Assembly: GCF_035046485.1 (NCBI RefSeq)
Contig: NC_085138.1
Span: forward strand, 11,009,823 to 11,073,822
Reading direction: 5' to 3'
DNA length: 64,000 bases
Source of the DNA: Aedes albopictus
Taxonomy: Eukaryota; Arthropoda; Insecta; Diptera; Culicidae
In this document: positions 1 through 10,910 of the stretch, in pieces
Position numbering within the stretch: the stretch's first letter is position 1
Layout of the letters: the number at the start of each line of letters is the position of its first letter
Made by a program: the position numbers and the translations under genes
Notes under the pieces: generated by a model
Told to the model about the DNA's origin: nothing
The model's input: only the letters and a program-made list of their open reading frames with translations
Database searches by the model: none

Positions 1-773
1 TGCACTACAGGAACCATATCAGGTTGTCAAGCTAACGTTGCGATATGCGACAGCTCAAGACCCTGATAATTTGGAAGGATAGTGTCTTCGGAAAAGTTGT
101 TGGGTACGCCAATAACTTACTGACGATGAGTTGCGAAGTTCGAAATTCCTCAACTGGGCGGCGCTAGTGAGCAAGTAAATTTTCAAAACCTCATATCTCA
201 GAATCCCGATAACTTAGAAAGTTGGTGTCTTCGGCAAAGTTGATCAGTATGACATAAATTTACATAACAATTCACACTTGTTTCGCAGTGGGCATGCTAA
301 CCCCAAAAACCCCAATAAAAGTCGAAAAAAAACGTGGCAGAATTTTGAAACAAGTGTTTATTTATATGTAAGTTTATGTCATACTGATCAACTTTGCCGA
401 AGACACCAACTTTATAAGTTATCAGGATTCTGAGCTATGAGATTTCTAAAATTTGTATGTTCACCAGCGCCGCCTAGTGGCAGAATTGCGAAACAAGTGT
501 TTACTTTTATGTAAGTTTATGTCATACTGATCAACTTTGCCAAAGACACCAACTTTCTGAGTTATCGGGAATATGAGATATGAGGTTTTGAAAATTTACT
601 TGCTCACTAGCGCTGCCCAGTGGAGGAATTTCGAACTTCGCAACTCATCGTCAGTAAGTTATTGGCGTACCCAACAACTTTCCCAAAGACACTATCCTTC
701 CAAATTATCAGGGTATTGAGCTGTCGCATATCGTAACGTTTGCTTGACAACCTGATATGGTCCCTGTAGTGCA
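1..773. repeat. Long inverted repeat (fold-back), left edge possibly cut by window
   Basis: Bases 1-285 are the imperfect reverse complement of about 350-773. The left end begins TGCACTACAGG and the right arm ends with its complement at 773. The right arm carries an internal direct duplication of a roughly 130-bp block (about 345-470 and 487-610) that contains ACTGATCAACTTTGCC, so the arms differ in length. No coding potential. The outer end may lie upstream of base 1. Confidence 0.85.
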
Positions 774-1199
774 ATTTAGCATCAAACAATTGATGGTCCC
801 TCAAGCGGCCAAGTTACCAACTAATCATATGAACCACAGTTCTAAATGGTAGATCTTATCAAGCCCTAAAACTTTGCCGAAGAAAGTATTGCGCTAACTC
901 TTAACACACCCGAGATAATAGGTCACACCCCCCAAAAGCCGAAATCCCATAAGCTCTTAGTCTCCTATAACGCTCACCCCTGTCTAGTAGGAGTTCGTTT
1001 AATAGAAGTCCGTTTAATAGGAATTCGTTTAGTAAGAGACTCGACTGTATTATAACTATTCTAGCATATTTCGATTTCATTTTAAACCAACTTCAAGAAC
1101 TTTTTTTATCAACTCCCAAACGGTTGTTTAAATATTTCACCTAGATTGCAACTGAAATTCGCCGTTTAATTATTTATTAGTTTTCGATCTTTCTGCACC
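774..1199. other. No gene seen
   Basis: AT-rich non-coding sequence. A short run of related words (GTTCGTTTAATAG variants at about 986-1040) forms a weak local repeat. No ORF, RNA gene or clear transposon end was recognised here. Confidence 0.4.
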
Positions 1200-1950
1200 T
1201 GGTCCGCCCACCTTGCACGCTGCCTTCAAGGTCTTTTTATACCATCCGGATCTCTTGTGAATACCAGCTTTCAAGGGTTGTTGTCCGGCATTCTTACAAC
1301 AAGCCCTGCCAATCATATCCTTCCTGCTTTTGCCACCTTCCGGATGTAAGGTTTACCGTAGAATGCAGCGAGCTCGTGCTTCATTATTTGACGCCACACA
1401 CTATACTAGGCACTCGATGCTCCAGTGTTTCGAGTACTTCCATGTCTTGCTCGAGCATAGTCCAGGTCTCGTGCCCGTAGAGAACCACCGGACTTATCAG
1501 CTTTTTGTACATGGAATATTCTTCCATAAGCTCTTATGCAGCTACTTTTGTTAGTAGGAATGTTGGGACCTGGTAAACGCGTTGTTTTTGGAGGATTTGC
1601 CGTACGCTGAAGATGTGGTCCATTGTCGAGCGGTCGTCAAAGAAGCCGGCTTTATAACTCCCCAAAAACGCATTTACTTTGGATGAAAGGTGACGGAAGA
1701 TGAACTGAACAGTACACTTGGAGGTTCTCACACTTCAACTTGTTACCATCTTTATAGATGGGACAGATAACCACTGCCTTACGCTCCTCCGGAAGCTATT
1801 TAGTCTTCCTAATCTGTACTATTAGCCAACTTTTCCACGCTTATCTTGATGAGCTCAGCTCTAATCCATTCTTTGCAGCTGAATTATTTCTCTTGATCTC
1901 CTGGATAGTACTCTCAACTTCTCTTAACGTGGGAGTTGGCTCTCCAGTGA
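1200..1950 (-). pseudogene. RTE-like non-LTR retrotransposon, internally deleted RT remnant
   Basis: Read on the minus strand, conceptual translation gives reverse-transcriptase landmarks in order. There is a linker like GEPTPTLREVESTIQEIK near 1940, then LPEERKAVVICPIYKDGNKL near 1760. The RT fingers motif RHLSSKV..YKAGF..RSTMDHIFSVRQIL follows at 1590-1700. After a break come YGHETWT and a stretch like ELAAFYGKPYIRKVAKAG, typical of the C-terminal end of RTE-clade ORFs. The palm segment with the catalytic YADD box is missing: the frame jumps from the RQILQKQRVYQVPT region straight to the C-terminal part. Several frameshifts and stops are present. Assignment to RTE (a JAM1-like element in Aedes) is by motif memory and the clade could be wrong. 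It is clearly a dead RT. Confidence 0.75.
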
Positions 1951-1984
1951 GCTTCACAAGGGTTTCCGGTTACCTTACAGAAGC

Positions 1985-3560
1985 GTTTCAAGGGCTGTCA
2001 GGGCGTTTCAGGAGATTTTAGTAGAGGCTTCACAGGCTCTCAGGAGAACTTCAGATGGACATCAGAGGGCTTCCGAGGAGTTTCAAGGCTTTGCCAGGGT
2101 GTTTCAGAAGGATTTTAGAACCGTGTTGCGAATATTTTGAAAGCGTAGAAGCTGCTTGTAGAGTTAATGTTCTGAAAAATTTCATCGAAGATTCAAGGTA
2201 TCAAGGACCAAGACAAGAGAATCTTAAACCCGGAGAGAAATCTATTAAAAAAATCCATGGAAGAATCCCGCAGAAATCCTTGAAATATTTTGAGTAATGC
2301 TGGAACCAGCAGATATCTCTAAAGGAACATCGAGAGAAATGCCTGAAGGAATCTCGGGAGGATCCCAGAGAAATTCATGAAAAAATTGCGGAATAAATCC
2401 CCGAAGATATCTCTGGATCCCGGAAAGGATGTCACATGGATATGGAATTCCGAGAGGAATTCATAAAACAATATTAGAAGGAATTCTAAGAAAAAATCTT
2501 TGCGGAAATCCCTGAAGAAAAATCTGAAGGAATTCCAGAAGAAATCCCAGAAGTCATTCCATGACGAATCCATGAGCGAATCTCGTTAGAAAATCCAGAA
2601 GGCATTCTGAGGGGATTTTGGGAGGAATCCCTTGTAGGAAGCTTGAAAAAAATCAGGAAGAAACCCTGAATCCTCGAAAGTATTCCGAGGGAATCTAGAA
2701 CGAATCCCATAAGTGATCCCGGGAGCAATCCCTGGAATTAACTCGGAAGGAGTTCCGGGAGAAATCCCAGATGATGTCCCGGAAGTAATCCCGAGAGAAT
2801 GCCTTGAAGGAGTCCCGGGATGTATATCTGAAAGAGTCCTGAGAGGAATCCATTAAGGAATCTTGGAAGGAATTTTTTGAAGAATATCAAAAGGAATCCT
2901 GGTGGAGTCCTAAGACGCATTACGAAGGTATTCTTGTAAAAAAGGAAGAACTCCTGTGGGAACCTCCGAGATATCTGTAAAAGGTATGTGAATAAATCCC
3001 GATAATAGTCTCAAAAGAAATCCTGGCAAGAGTCCCTGAAAGAATCTCTGAATGGACCACGGAAGGTATCCAGGGAAAAAAATGTTAGGATGACTTCGGG
3101 AAGAAACCTTGATGGCATACCTGGGGGGAGCTTCAGCAAGGAGTCTAAGACGGATCGCGTGAAAACATCTGATGGAATTTCTACAGAGAAACCACGCCTA
3201 AGGGAATCTCGGGCAAAGCAATGAAAAATAAATAAATAGGGAATCGCGCCACTTGGGCGGTGGCTTCTATATTCGTCTGTTTTCCACTATAACTCAGTCA
3301 AATTTGAACCAATTGACACAACTTTTGGAATGTGGTGAGATAGGTATAGTATCTACCCGTGTACAACATTTCCAGTCAATTGGTTCAAAATTGACTGAGT
3401 TATAGTGGAAAACAGACGAATCTAGAAGCCACCGCCCAAGTGGCGCGATACCCTAAATAAACAAATAAATAAATAAAAACAAATCCCGGAAAAATCCTCT
3501 ACGGAAGGAATTTTAAGAGAAACGCAGAAAGGAATCCTAAGAGTATGTAAAATACTCTGA
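1985..3560. repeat. Degenerate GGAATCC/GGAATTCC minisatellite, purine-rich orientation
   Basis: Top strand is a degenerate tandem of roughly 12-24 bp words such as GAAATCCCGGAAGGAATCC. It is the same sequence family as the arrays at 5-11, 13.5-24, 41-43 and 60-62 kb. It is interrupted by a fold-back MITE at 3237-3455. ORFs read through it are low-complexity by-products of the repeat. Confidence 0.7.
3237..3455. mobile_element. Fold-back MITE, TAGGG-ended family (copy 1)
   Basis: Almost the whole 219 bp is an inverted repeat with arms near 77 bp. The left end is TAGGGAATCGCGCCACTTGG and the right end is its complement, finishing in CCCTA at 3455. Both arms carry an AACTCAGTCAA-type inner block shared with copies at 31920 and 56586. 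It sits inside simple AAATAAATA sequence, so a TA target duplication is plausible but cannot be proven. Confidence 0.85.
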
Positions 3561-4084
3561 AAAATCCTGGTAGGCACTCTCGCAGAACTCTCAGCATAAA
3601 TTCCTCGAGAAATATCGAATGGAATTGCTATGCTGATTTAAACTAGTGGTCCTAAAGGCAATAGGGTCCTAAAATTAAAGACGAAATCTCGCTTATATTG
3701 AATAACACGATCAAGCATGGTATTCTAATCGGAATTGTACTTTACTCGAACTTGAAAAACAAAGGAATAATGAGAAAATTCGAAATAAGTAAAATGGTAA
3801 ATAGTTCTACTTTGACATTTGAGGTCAACCTTGTGTGACTGAGCTTGACATTTTTCGCACTGGGATTTCAAAAATGTTCCTATCTGACATACACGGTGAA
3901 AAAAAATCACTCAAAGTATGTGTTATAAGCAAGGGACGAGACAAAAGGCTAAAAAAATAAAAATTATATATTTTCAACTACGGTTAATAAAAACGTCAAA
4001 AAATGAGTTAATATGTACTCTTGAACCATATATTGTGGTCTAAAACAAGAATCCCGATAGGACTTTAGGAGCCTATTGACGGCA

Positions 4085-4185
4085 AATTGCTGCATTCTAC
4101 GGCGAACCCAACATCCATGAGGTAGCCGAAGCCGGATACATTTGGTGGTCAGGGCATGTTGAACGACTGTCGGCCAGCAGATCTA
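4085..4185 (+). pseudogene. RTE-like retrotransposon C-terminal fragment
   Basis: One frame reads AAFYGEPNIHEVAEAG followed by WWSGHVERL. This matches the extreme C-terminal motif of the RTE remnant at 1200-1950 (AAFYGKPYIRKVAKAG), but on the opposite strand. About 100 bp survive. It is a short relic of a 5'-truncated insertion. Confidence 0.6.
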
Positions 4186-4377
4186 ATTATACAATTATAC
4201 AGATCTAATTTATACAAGAAGCCGAGAATCATAGGGGACAATGTATGGGTTACATTATTTTAATGAGTATAGCAAGAATTCTACCTAAAAATTCATGAAA
4301 GAGAGATACCGTCAGAAATTCTTTTGTGGACTCTTTCAGGATTTGTCAAACATTTTTGAAATGTTTACAGAAACAAA

Positions 4378-4842
4378 GAAGCTTTTCTTTACGAATTTTC
4401 TCAACTGTGGAAAATTTTTTCCACTTCATATTTTTCTTGGATTCCTGAAAAAAAAAAAAAATGTTTTTATTTTCATTAAAAAACTTTGTTTCTACGAAGC
4501 TTCGTTCTTGAGTTATGATTTAAAAAAAAGGCCTTTATGGCACATTAGGACATTTTTCAACAAAATTGGCCATAACTCGAAAACGAAGAAAAATTGCATT
4601 CCAATAATTTCAGCAATTAAAACTTATAAAATAGCCTTCCCAAAAATATTTTTTTGAAAATTTTCCACGATTTTGGGCATAATTTTTCGGCTTTTCTTTA
4701 CGATGTTTATCAACTGTGGAAAATTTTGTGGGAAACTTTTTCCAGTTCATTTTTTTTAGATTTTTGAGAAAATTTGCTTTAATTTTCTAAAAAAAACTTT
4801 GTTTCTACGATGCTTCGTTCTTGAGTTATGATTTTTCAAAGT
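4378..4842. repeat. Two-copy tandem duplication, period about 311 bp
   Basis: The block running from CTTTTCTTTACGA through CAACTGTGGAAAATTTT to CTTCGTTCTTGAGTTATGAT occurs at about 4383-4520 and again at 4693-4830. The two copies are diverged, with indels mainly in A/T runs. Non-coding. Confidence 0.75.
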
Positions 4843-5751
4843 ACATAAGTAGTGTCAGGGGAAAATAAAAAAAATCCACCTGAGTTTTCCGGGAAAATAG
4901 ACGACCCTGATTTTTTCTCAAATTTTTTTCATTAATTTATTCATGAGCCTTGCCTGTGGAAAAAGTGTCATGAAAATCTGAGACCCTTCGGCCCAATTTG
5001 TACGATAATAAAAAAAAATGCCTTTTAGCAAGAATTCCTCTAAAGATTGTATCTCGTCAGAAAGCATCCCTCTTCATGCATTTCTTTGGAAATTTCTCCT
5101 GGGATTCCTCCAGAGATTCATTCAGAAATTTCTCCAGGAATTTGACTTGGTATTTCTTCAGGAGCTTCTTAATAAATTTCTCAAACTCTTTATCTTGAAA
5201 CTAGTCCACGGGTTTTCTCAGCAATTCCTTCTGAAATTCCTCTTGTGGCATTTCTTCAATAATTTCTTAAGGAATTCCTTCAGAAATATTGTTTGAATTT
5301 TCCAGAAGGTTTTCTTTTGAATTTCTCAAAAAATTCTTCCAGAGTTTTCTCAAGAAATTGTTCAAAGAATTTCTTCAGGGGATATTTTTAGGAAACCCTC
5401 CAAACATTTGAAAAAAAAATGTAATTTTAAGATATAATTTTTCACAGAGATACGGAATTTTTTTCTCAAATCCCTCTAGGGGATTCCATTAGAAATTCAG
5501 ATAATTCTTCAGCAACTTTTTCAGTTATTATTGCATTTCTCCACAGGATGATTCAGCTATAATCATTTGTTCAGGAACGTGGGCTTTTATTTGGAAAATT
5601 TTCCAGAAAGCAATGATACATATTTCCCTTTGCTGGAAATTTTTCAGATTTGCTGGTATGTCTGAAACATACTGGAAAAACTTGTTATTCGAAGGCATGA
5701 AATGTTGCTAAATGTCTTATTGGGAGATTAATTTGTGAAAAAAATGCGTTC

Positions 5752-5866
5752 TGGTGGGATTCGAACCCACGACTCCGTATTCGTTAGATTGGCGCTATAG
5801 CCAACTAGGTCTCAGAACAGGTAATGATTCTGTGGAGCCGTGGGTTCGAATCCTGCCAGACCGCGA
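5752..5866. other. Opposed pair of tRNA-like (B-box) sequences
   Basis: The minus strand contains GTGGGTTCGAATCCCACC (complement of 5756-5775), a canonical T-arm/B-box. The plus strand contains GTGGGTTCGAATCCTGCC at about 5841-5858. The two T-arms point away from each other around a shared centre (GCCAACTAGGTCTCAGAACA). Neither half folds into a full tRNA with a believable anticodon stem. I read them as pseudo-tRNA or SINE heads in inverted arrangement, not functional tRNA genes. Confidence 0.6.
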
Positions 5867-6844
5867 TTTTTTTTTACAAATTTCGTCTCTCAATTTATCG
5901 ATTAGCAACATTTCGTGCCTTCGAATAACAAGTTTTTCCAGTTTTCTCCAGGAAATTCTCAAGAGATTATTCTGCCATCTCCTCCAAAGGCTTCTCAAAT
6001 AGTTTTTTAAGGAATTACAGAAATTTCTATGGATTTATTCAGACCTTCAGGGTTTCTTTTATTTTTTTCCAAAAATTCTGTTAACAATTTCGGTAGAAAT
6101 TATTCCAGAATGTATTCCTTAGCATTTTTAAAGAAATTTTTCAAGAAATTTTCACAGTGCACAGTTCTTAAGTTCACAGTTAATAATTTCAATCGATTCT
6201 TACAGGCAATTTTTCAAAAAAAAAATCTATAGATACCAGCGGAGGGTTCTCTTCCAGGTTTCTTTTGTTTCTGCAGATTTTGCTATAGAAATTTCTTCTA
6301 ATAGTAGTCGTTTTGTGTAAAAATCCATTTAGAAATGGCAAAAGAAGTTCTTCTGAGAATCCCTTGAGACATACCTCCAGAAGTTCTTTCAAGTATTCCT
6401 TTAATAAAGATTCTGGAGATCCCTCAGAAGTAAATTGAAAACCTTGATCCTGTAGAAATTTATAGATGGATTTTTTTATATTTCACCAGTACCTAAATCT
6501 GTGATATCTGCAGCCATTTTTCAAATGATTCCATCAGAGCTTTACAGATTTTTTTTTCAGGAATTTCTCCAGCAATGCTTTCAGAGTTCCTCCACAAATC
6601 TCCCATGATTTCATTTTTCTGAAAATTAAGAGGATATCTTAAAGTTTTTAGTCAGGTATTTTCTTAGGTATTGTACTTGGCATTCATCCAGGATTTTCTC
6701 CAGAGATTGCTCCAAGAAAAAAAAAAAACAATAATTCCAGGAATTTTTTATCAATTTTTTCTATTAGTTTCAAACGGTATCTCCATGAGTTTGAAGGGAT
6801 TTTTTGAAACAATCTTCCAGGTGATGAGCCTGGGCGTGTTAGTG

Positions 6845-6965
6845 GTATATCTGTAAAAGCACAGAAAATCGGGTTAAGAACTGTTCTTTTTAATTCCATT
6901 AAGTATTTGCGTCCTTTGATAGATACGTATTTCGACCTCAACTGTAAGGTCGTCTTCAGTATCTC
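6845..6965 (-). repeat. Interspersed repeat fragment, second copy at 59905-60012
   Basis: The block TACGTATTTCGACCTCAACT with its flanks is the reverse complement of 59905-60012 (AGTTGAGGTCGAAATACGTA), including the linked CGGGTTAAG and CCTTTGA words. It looks like a conserved 3' end of an unidentified mosquito retroelement. No coding capacity. Confidence 0.7.
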
Positions 6966-8478
6966 GAATCTGAGTCATCTAAATTCTTCCAGGTATTTCT
7001 TAGAAATTCTCTCAAGAATTTCTTAAATAGCCATTCAGTATTTTTTGTGAAATTTCTGAAATAAGTTTTGCAAAAACTGCACATATTCTGGAAGAAACTC
7101 TAAAGACATCCCAGCATATATTTCTGATTGAACCGCAGGAGCAATTTCTTGAAACAAAATCCTTGTTGGAAGTTCTACACAAATCAGTGAAGGAATTTCT
7201 CTCTTCTTTGTAGAATTCTGTTGAGAATTTCCGAAGAAGTCCCTGTTGAGTTTGTAGAGAATTTTTTGGAAGAATTGTTAAAAACAACTCCATGAAAGAA
7301 TTTTCGAAAAAAAAATTTGCCTGAATTTCTGAAAAATCCCTAAAATTCAGAAGGAGTCTCTGGATATAAAAGTTTTCCTCAAAGGAATTTAAGAAAGAGT
7401 CCCAGAAGGAGCTTCTAAAAGAACTCTTGCAGGAAATACATAGAAGAATATCAGGGGAAAATCCTGAAGGGATCTCTTTATAAACTCTAGTAGAAATCTC
7501 TGGGGTGACTGACTCTAAAATTCAAGAATCTCTGTAGAAATTCTGGGACACATTCATGCGGGAATTTTCAATGGAAACCCTTGAACAATTCCTGAACAAA
7601 CCTCTGGTGGACTTACTGCAGAAATACCTGAATGATTTTTTTGTAAAGTTTTATTTGGAAAATATTTCGAAGAAACCAATGGAAGATTATTTGAAAGAAT
7701 CTCCGAATCCTAAAATAAAGAAAAGAAAAGAAATCGCATGGAGAAATTTATGAGGAAATAACTGAAGAAGGCTTTGGAGAAATATCATTAAGAAGAATTA
7801 TTAAAAAATCGCCGGAGTTTCTTGGTGGATTTTAAGACCAAAATCTCACAGGCATCCATTTATCAATGTTGGAAGAAAGCCATGGAATATTTCCTTGGAC
7901 AAATTTATGAAGGGATCTCATTAGGTATTTTTGAGGAAATCTCCAAAGATAAGGACTGTTCATTTTATAAAGAGGACACCTTATTTGTGTGATATCTTTT
8001 TTATTTTTCAATTAAATCATTATTGGTTTTTTGCATAAATTTCCATAGCTATTCTACAGTGTAGGAAAAATATAACATTATACAAATTGTCCTTAGTTAT
8101 GGAACTGAAGCGGCTTTCGTTAAAACTCAATAAAACCCCATTTCTTAAAATTCTACACAACTTTCCACATACATAACTTTAAAATTTTCATGAACTTTTC
8201 AATGTGTTGGGATCTTATACTATTCTTTCAAAGGTAGAGTGTAATAGTTGGTCAGTAATAATGCACCAAACATTTTACAGCTTGATATAGTGAGTTGCCT
8301 TGTTATCAATGAAATTGATAAAAAATACTTATTTAAGTCCAGTGATGCCAGTCCAGTAGTGTTATTACGGAATCAGTTCAAAATTTGTCCAGTATAGAAG
8401 AGAATCGCGTTCTAAATGAAACCGAAGAAAAATATGCTTTAAAGTACATTCTTCATCATAAATTTAATAGTTAATAAT

Positions 8479-9763
8479 GGCCATAATGAAAAAAATTTTT
8501 TTTTTTTTTGTTTTTTTTTTTTTTGAAGGTTCCTAGCGGCACGCCGACGGACATAGAAACCTCTCCCATCACTGTGCGCACAAGCGTCTCGCGTTTGCGC
8601 GAACAACGACAGTTCACTAGGCCTTTGGATAGGATAGAGAACGTAATCCTTCAGAAGCAGTTCACCAGCCGTGCACGGAACATGTCATCAAGTAAGACAC
8701 TGTTGCGTACTGACTCAGAAGGTTACGGTAGAAGGTGTGAAAGATTTGGTTTTGTCATATGGTCGATTTAGTATTTATTTATTTATTTATTTATTTTTTG
8801 TCATGTCAAGGTTTAAAGAATGTTATTGTTCATATTTATGCTGTGCCCTATAATTCAATAATCTTTGGTGTGCCTATGATCTGTTAGATAGTCGATGTGT
8901 TTGTTATGTCCATTTTCGTTGATCCTCATTTTAGTACTGTTTTTATTATCTTTGAAAGTTGCCTTTCGTCCACATCCCTAGCACTATCAGCATCGATCCA
9001 AATAAGTTCATATTAAAGAAAATCTTTCATACACTCAGTCGAAAAATGTAAAAATATCTAATTTGTCATAAATAGTTTACGTTAGTCAAAGTCGAAGTAG
9101 TCAGTTTTTGTCGATTTCGTCTTGATCACACGTTAGCTTCGAATCTATAAGCAAGCACTGTTAAATGCTGCACTTCCCACTATTAGTTTCTTAGTTATTT
9201 ATAGAGTTATTATAGAGAAAATTGAATCATGAAAGCACATCAAATGTTGAGAACTATGTATTAGCAGATTGAATACGCGAGATACTACTAATTTGTAATT
9301 TATTTAAGTAAGTACGATAGCCTGCTAGTTACAAAACTTTTGCTCAGGTCAAGGAACCGTGAATTAAATTTGTATTTGTATAGTGTATTTGTTAAAATTA
9401 ACCGAATAGTGGGAAGCCCAGAAAACAGTTCAAAGTCTGCTGACTCAAAATGATTCCGAGACTCATCGCAAAACACAAAAAAATGCATTATGATTTACAA
9501 CGACTCTCGAAACCTTCCCAGACTCAATCGACCGGAACTGTTTTCTGGGTATAGAAACTACTAGGCCCCAGCAGGTCCCTCCTGTTTATCGAGCATTTCT
9601 GATAAATCAGCCATACTCCATCTGTAGCAGCCGGTTCGCAATGAACCGTTGGAGGCGCATTAAAGTGTTAAAGGTGATATTTTCATTACAAGAATTACAA
9701 TTAACATCCTTCACTTTAATACCGTCGAACCCTGTGATCTTGGCCAGGGGCCATAATGAAAAA
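8479..9763 (-). mobile_element. Retroposed segment with 15-bp target duplication
   Basis: GGCCATAATGAAAAA occurs at 8479-8493 and 9749-9763. Directly inside the left copy is a poly-T run of about 30 bp (8496-8524, one G), which is a poly-A tail on the minus strand. This is the signature of LINE-mediated target-primed insertion. The inserted strand therefore runs from about 9748 down to 8496. No AATAAA was seen just before the tail. The source transcript is not recognised. It lies inside the TIR element 7952-10502 and so is younger than it. Confidence 0.75.
8530..8771 (+). other. Exon-like open frame, unrecognised
   Basis: After a T-rich tract ending in GAAG, an 80-codon open frame has markedly higher GC and a more protein-like composition than its surroundings (SPITVRTSVSRLREQRQF, then PLDRIENVILQKQF). 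It ends at TAG just before a (TTTA)n run. I know no family for it. It is antisense to the polarity of the retroposed segment that contains it, which argues against it being the transcript's coding region. It may be chance or a captured exon. Confidence 0.25.
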
Positions 9764-10910
9764 TTGCATACTTTTTGCTCCATAAATGCAAGTCTTTGAT
9801 TCTAGAGAAGCTTATTATTATTTATTTTCAGCAAGGTCTGACCCTATGTGATTGAATACCTTATTTGAAAATAACTACATGTTAATTTTTATTTTCGACA
9901 TCATTGTTAAGTTGTATTTGTAATAGAGTACATCGTTATTTAGAAGAATCTTCAAAGAACGAAGCGGTTTTATCTCCGGTAACTGCCATGAAGCACAGTA
10001 ACCAAGCCAACAATGCTATCAAGAAGCGGTTTTCTGCATTTGAAATTGCATTATTAGTACTTTCGACTAGATCCATTGAAAACATTCAAAATTTAATATT
10101 TTTATACATTTTTGTTTAACAAATAAATTTTATTCTGAAAATCGAGTCCAACTTGTAACTTTAATATCTCAACAACCATTATTCCGATTAGGTTTATATT
10201 TTGCCAGAATATGTATCACTCAAACTGCTGCAGCATGGTAAACACTTTTATGCAATTAAAAACGATACACCGATGTTTTACAGAAATTTTGTGTTTATCT
10301 TTAGTTTTTGGGAATTGAAAAAATGATCTATCGAAACACTTTGCCATATTCCTATGAAGTTCAATAATTTTAACCCAATTTATTTATGGTTATTATCTGC
10401 TAATATCATGTACTGAACAACTACCCAAGGCTGGTCAAATTTGAACTACGCGATTTTTTTATAGCCTTGCAAAGTTGACCTCTTTATAAAATGAACAGTC
10501 CTTATTTCTAATAGAATTTTTCGAGAATTTTTTTTTGGAGAAATCTTTGATAATATTTCAGAAGAAGTCTGTGGATGGTTTTCTAGAAGAATTCTCAAAC
10601 GAATTCGTGAAAAAATGTCTAGAATAACTTTTAAGCAATCCCATAAAAACTTTTTTTGAGAATTTTTTTGAGAAATTTCTGAAGGATCTTCTAAACGAAA
10701 ATTCCGGGGGAAATTTTATAAGAAATTCTGCAGTAATCCAAGGAAGGTGTTCAAAAAAAAAATCCTGGAATCCAGGGAAGGTTTTATCAAAAAGTAACCG
10801 AACTAACTTCTGGAGTGATCCCCTAAGAGCTTTGGAGAAAATTATAAAGAATACTAAGAATTTTCCAACGGATTTAATGGAAGAATTCCTGATGGAATCC
10901 TCAAAACATA

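Larger units (their letters stand above)
3561..4997. other. AT-rich non-coding sequence
   Basis: No gene recognised apart from the short RTE fragment at 4085-4185 and the tandem duplication at 4378-4842. ORFs here are AT-rich (K/F/I-rich translations) and show no domain. Confidence 0.4.
7952..10502. mobile_element. TA-flanked TIR element, interrupted by a retroposed insert
   Basis: The left end AGGACTGTTCATTTTATAAA is matched by its reverse complement ending at 10502, giving 24-25 bp of near-perfect terminal inverted repeat. TA lies directly outside both ends (7950-7951 and 10503-10504). A TA target and this end structure fit a Tc1/mariner-type or TA-MITE element. Without the 8494-9748 insert it would be about 1.3 kb. 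I found no transposase with a DDE/D signature, so it is non-autonomous or too decayed to recognise. Confidence 0.75.
4998..10910. repeat. Degenerate minisatellite, two opposed orientations, heavily interrupted
   Basis: From 4998 to about 7240 the top strand carries the pyrimidine-rich form (TTCCTCCAGAGATTC, TTTCTCCAGG). From about 7250 to 7950, and again from 10505 to 10910, it carries the complementary purine-rich form (GAATTCCTGGA-like words). The same family forms the large arms at 13.5-24 kb. Divergence is high, so unit length is blurred. It is interrupted by the tRNA-like pair at 5752-5866, the repeat at 6845-6965 and the transposon at 7952-10502. Confidence 0.65.
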
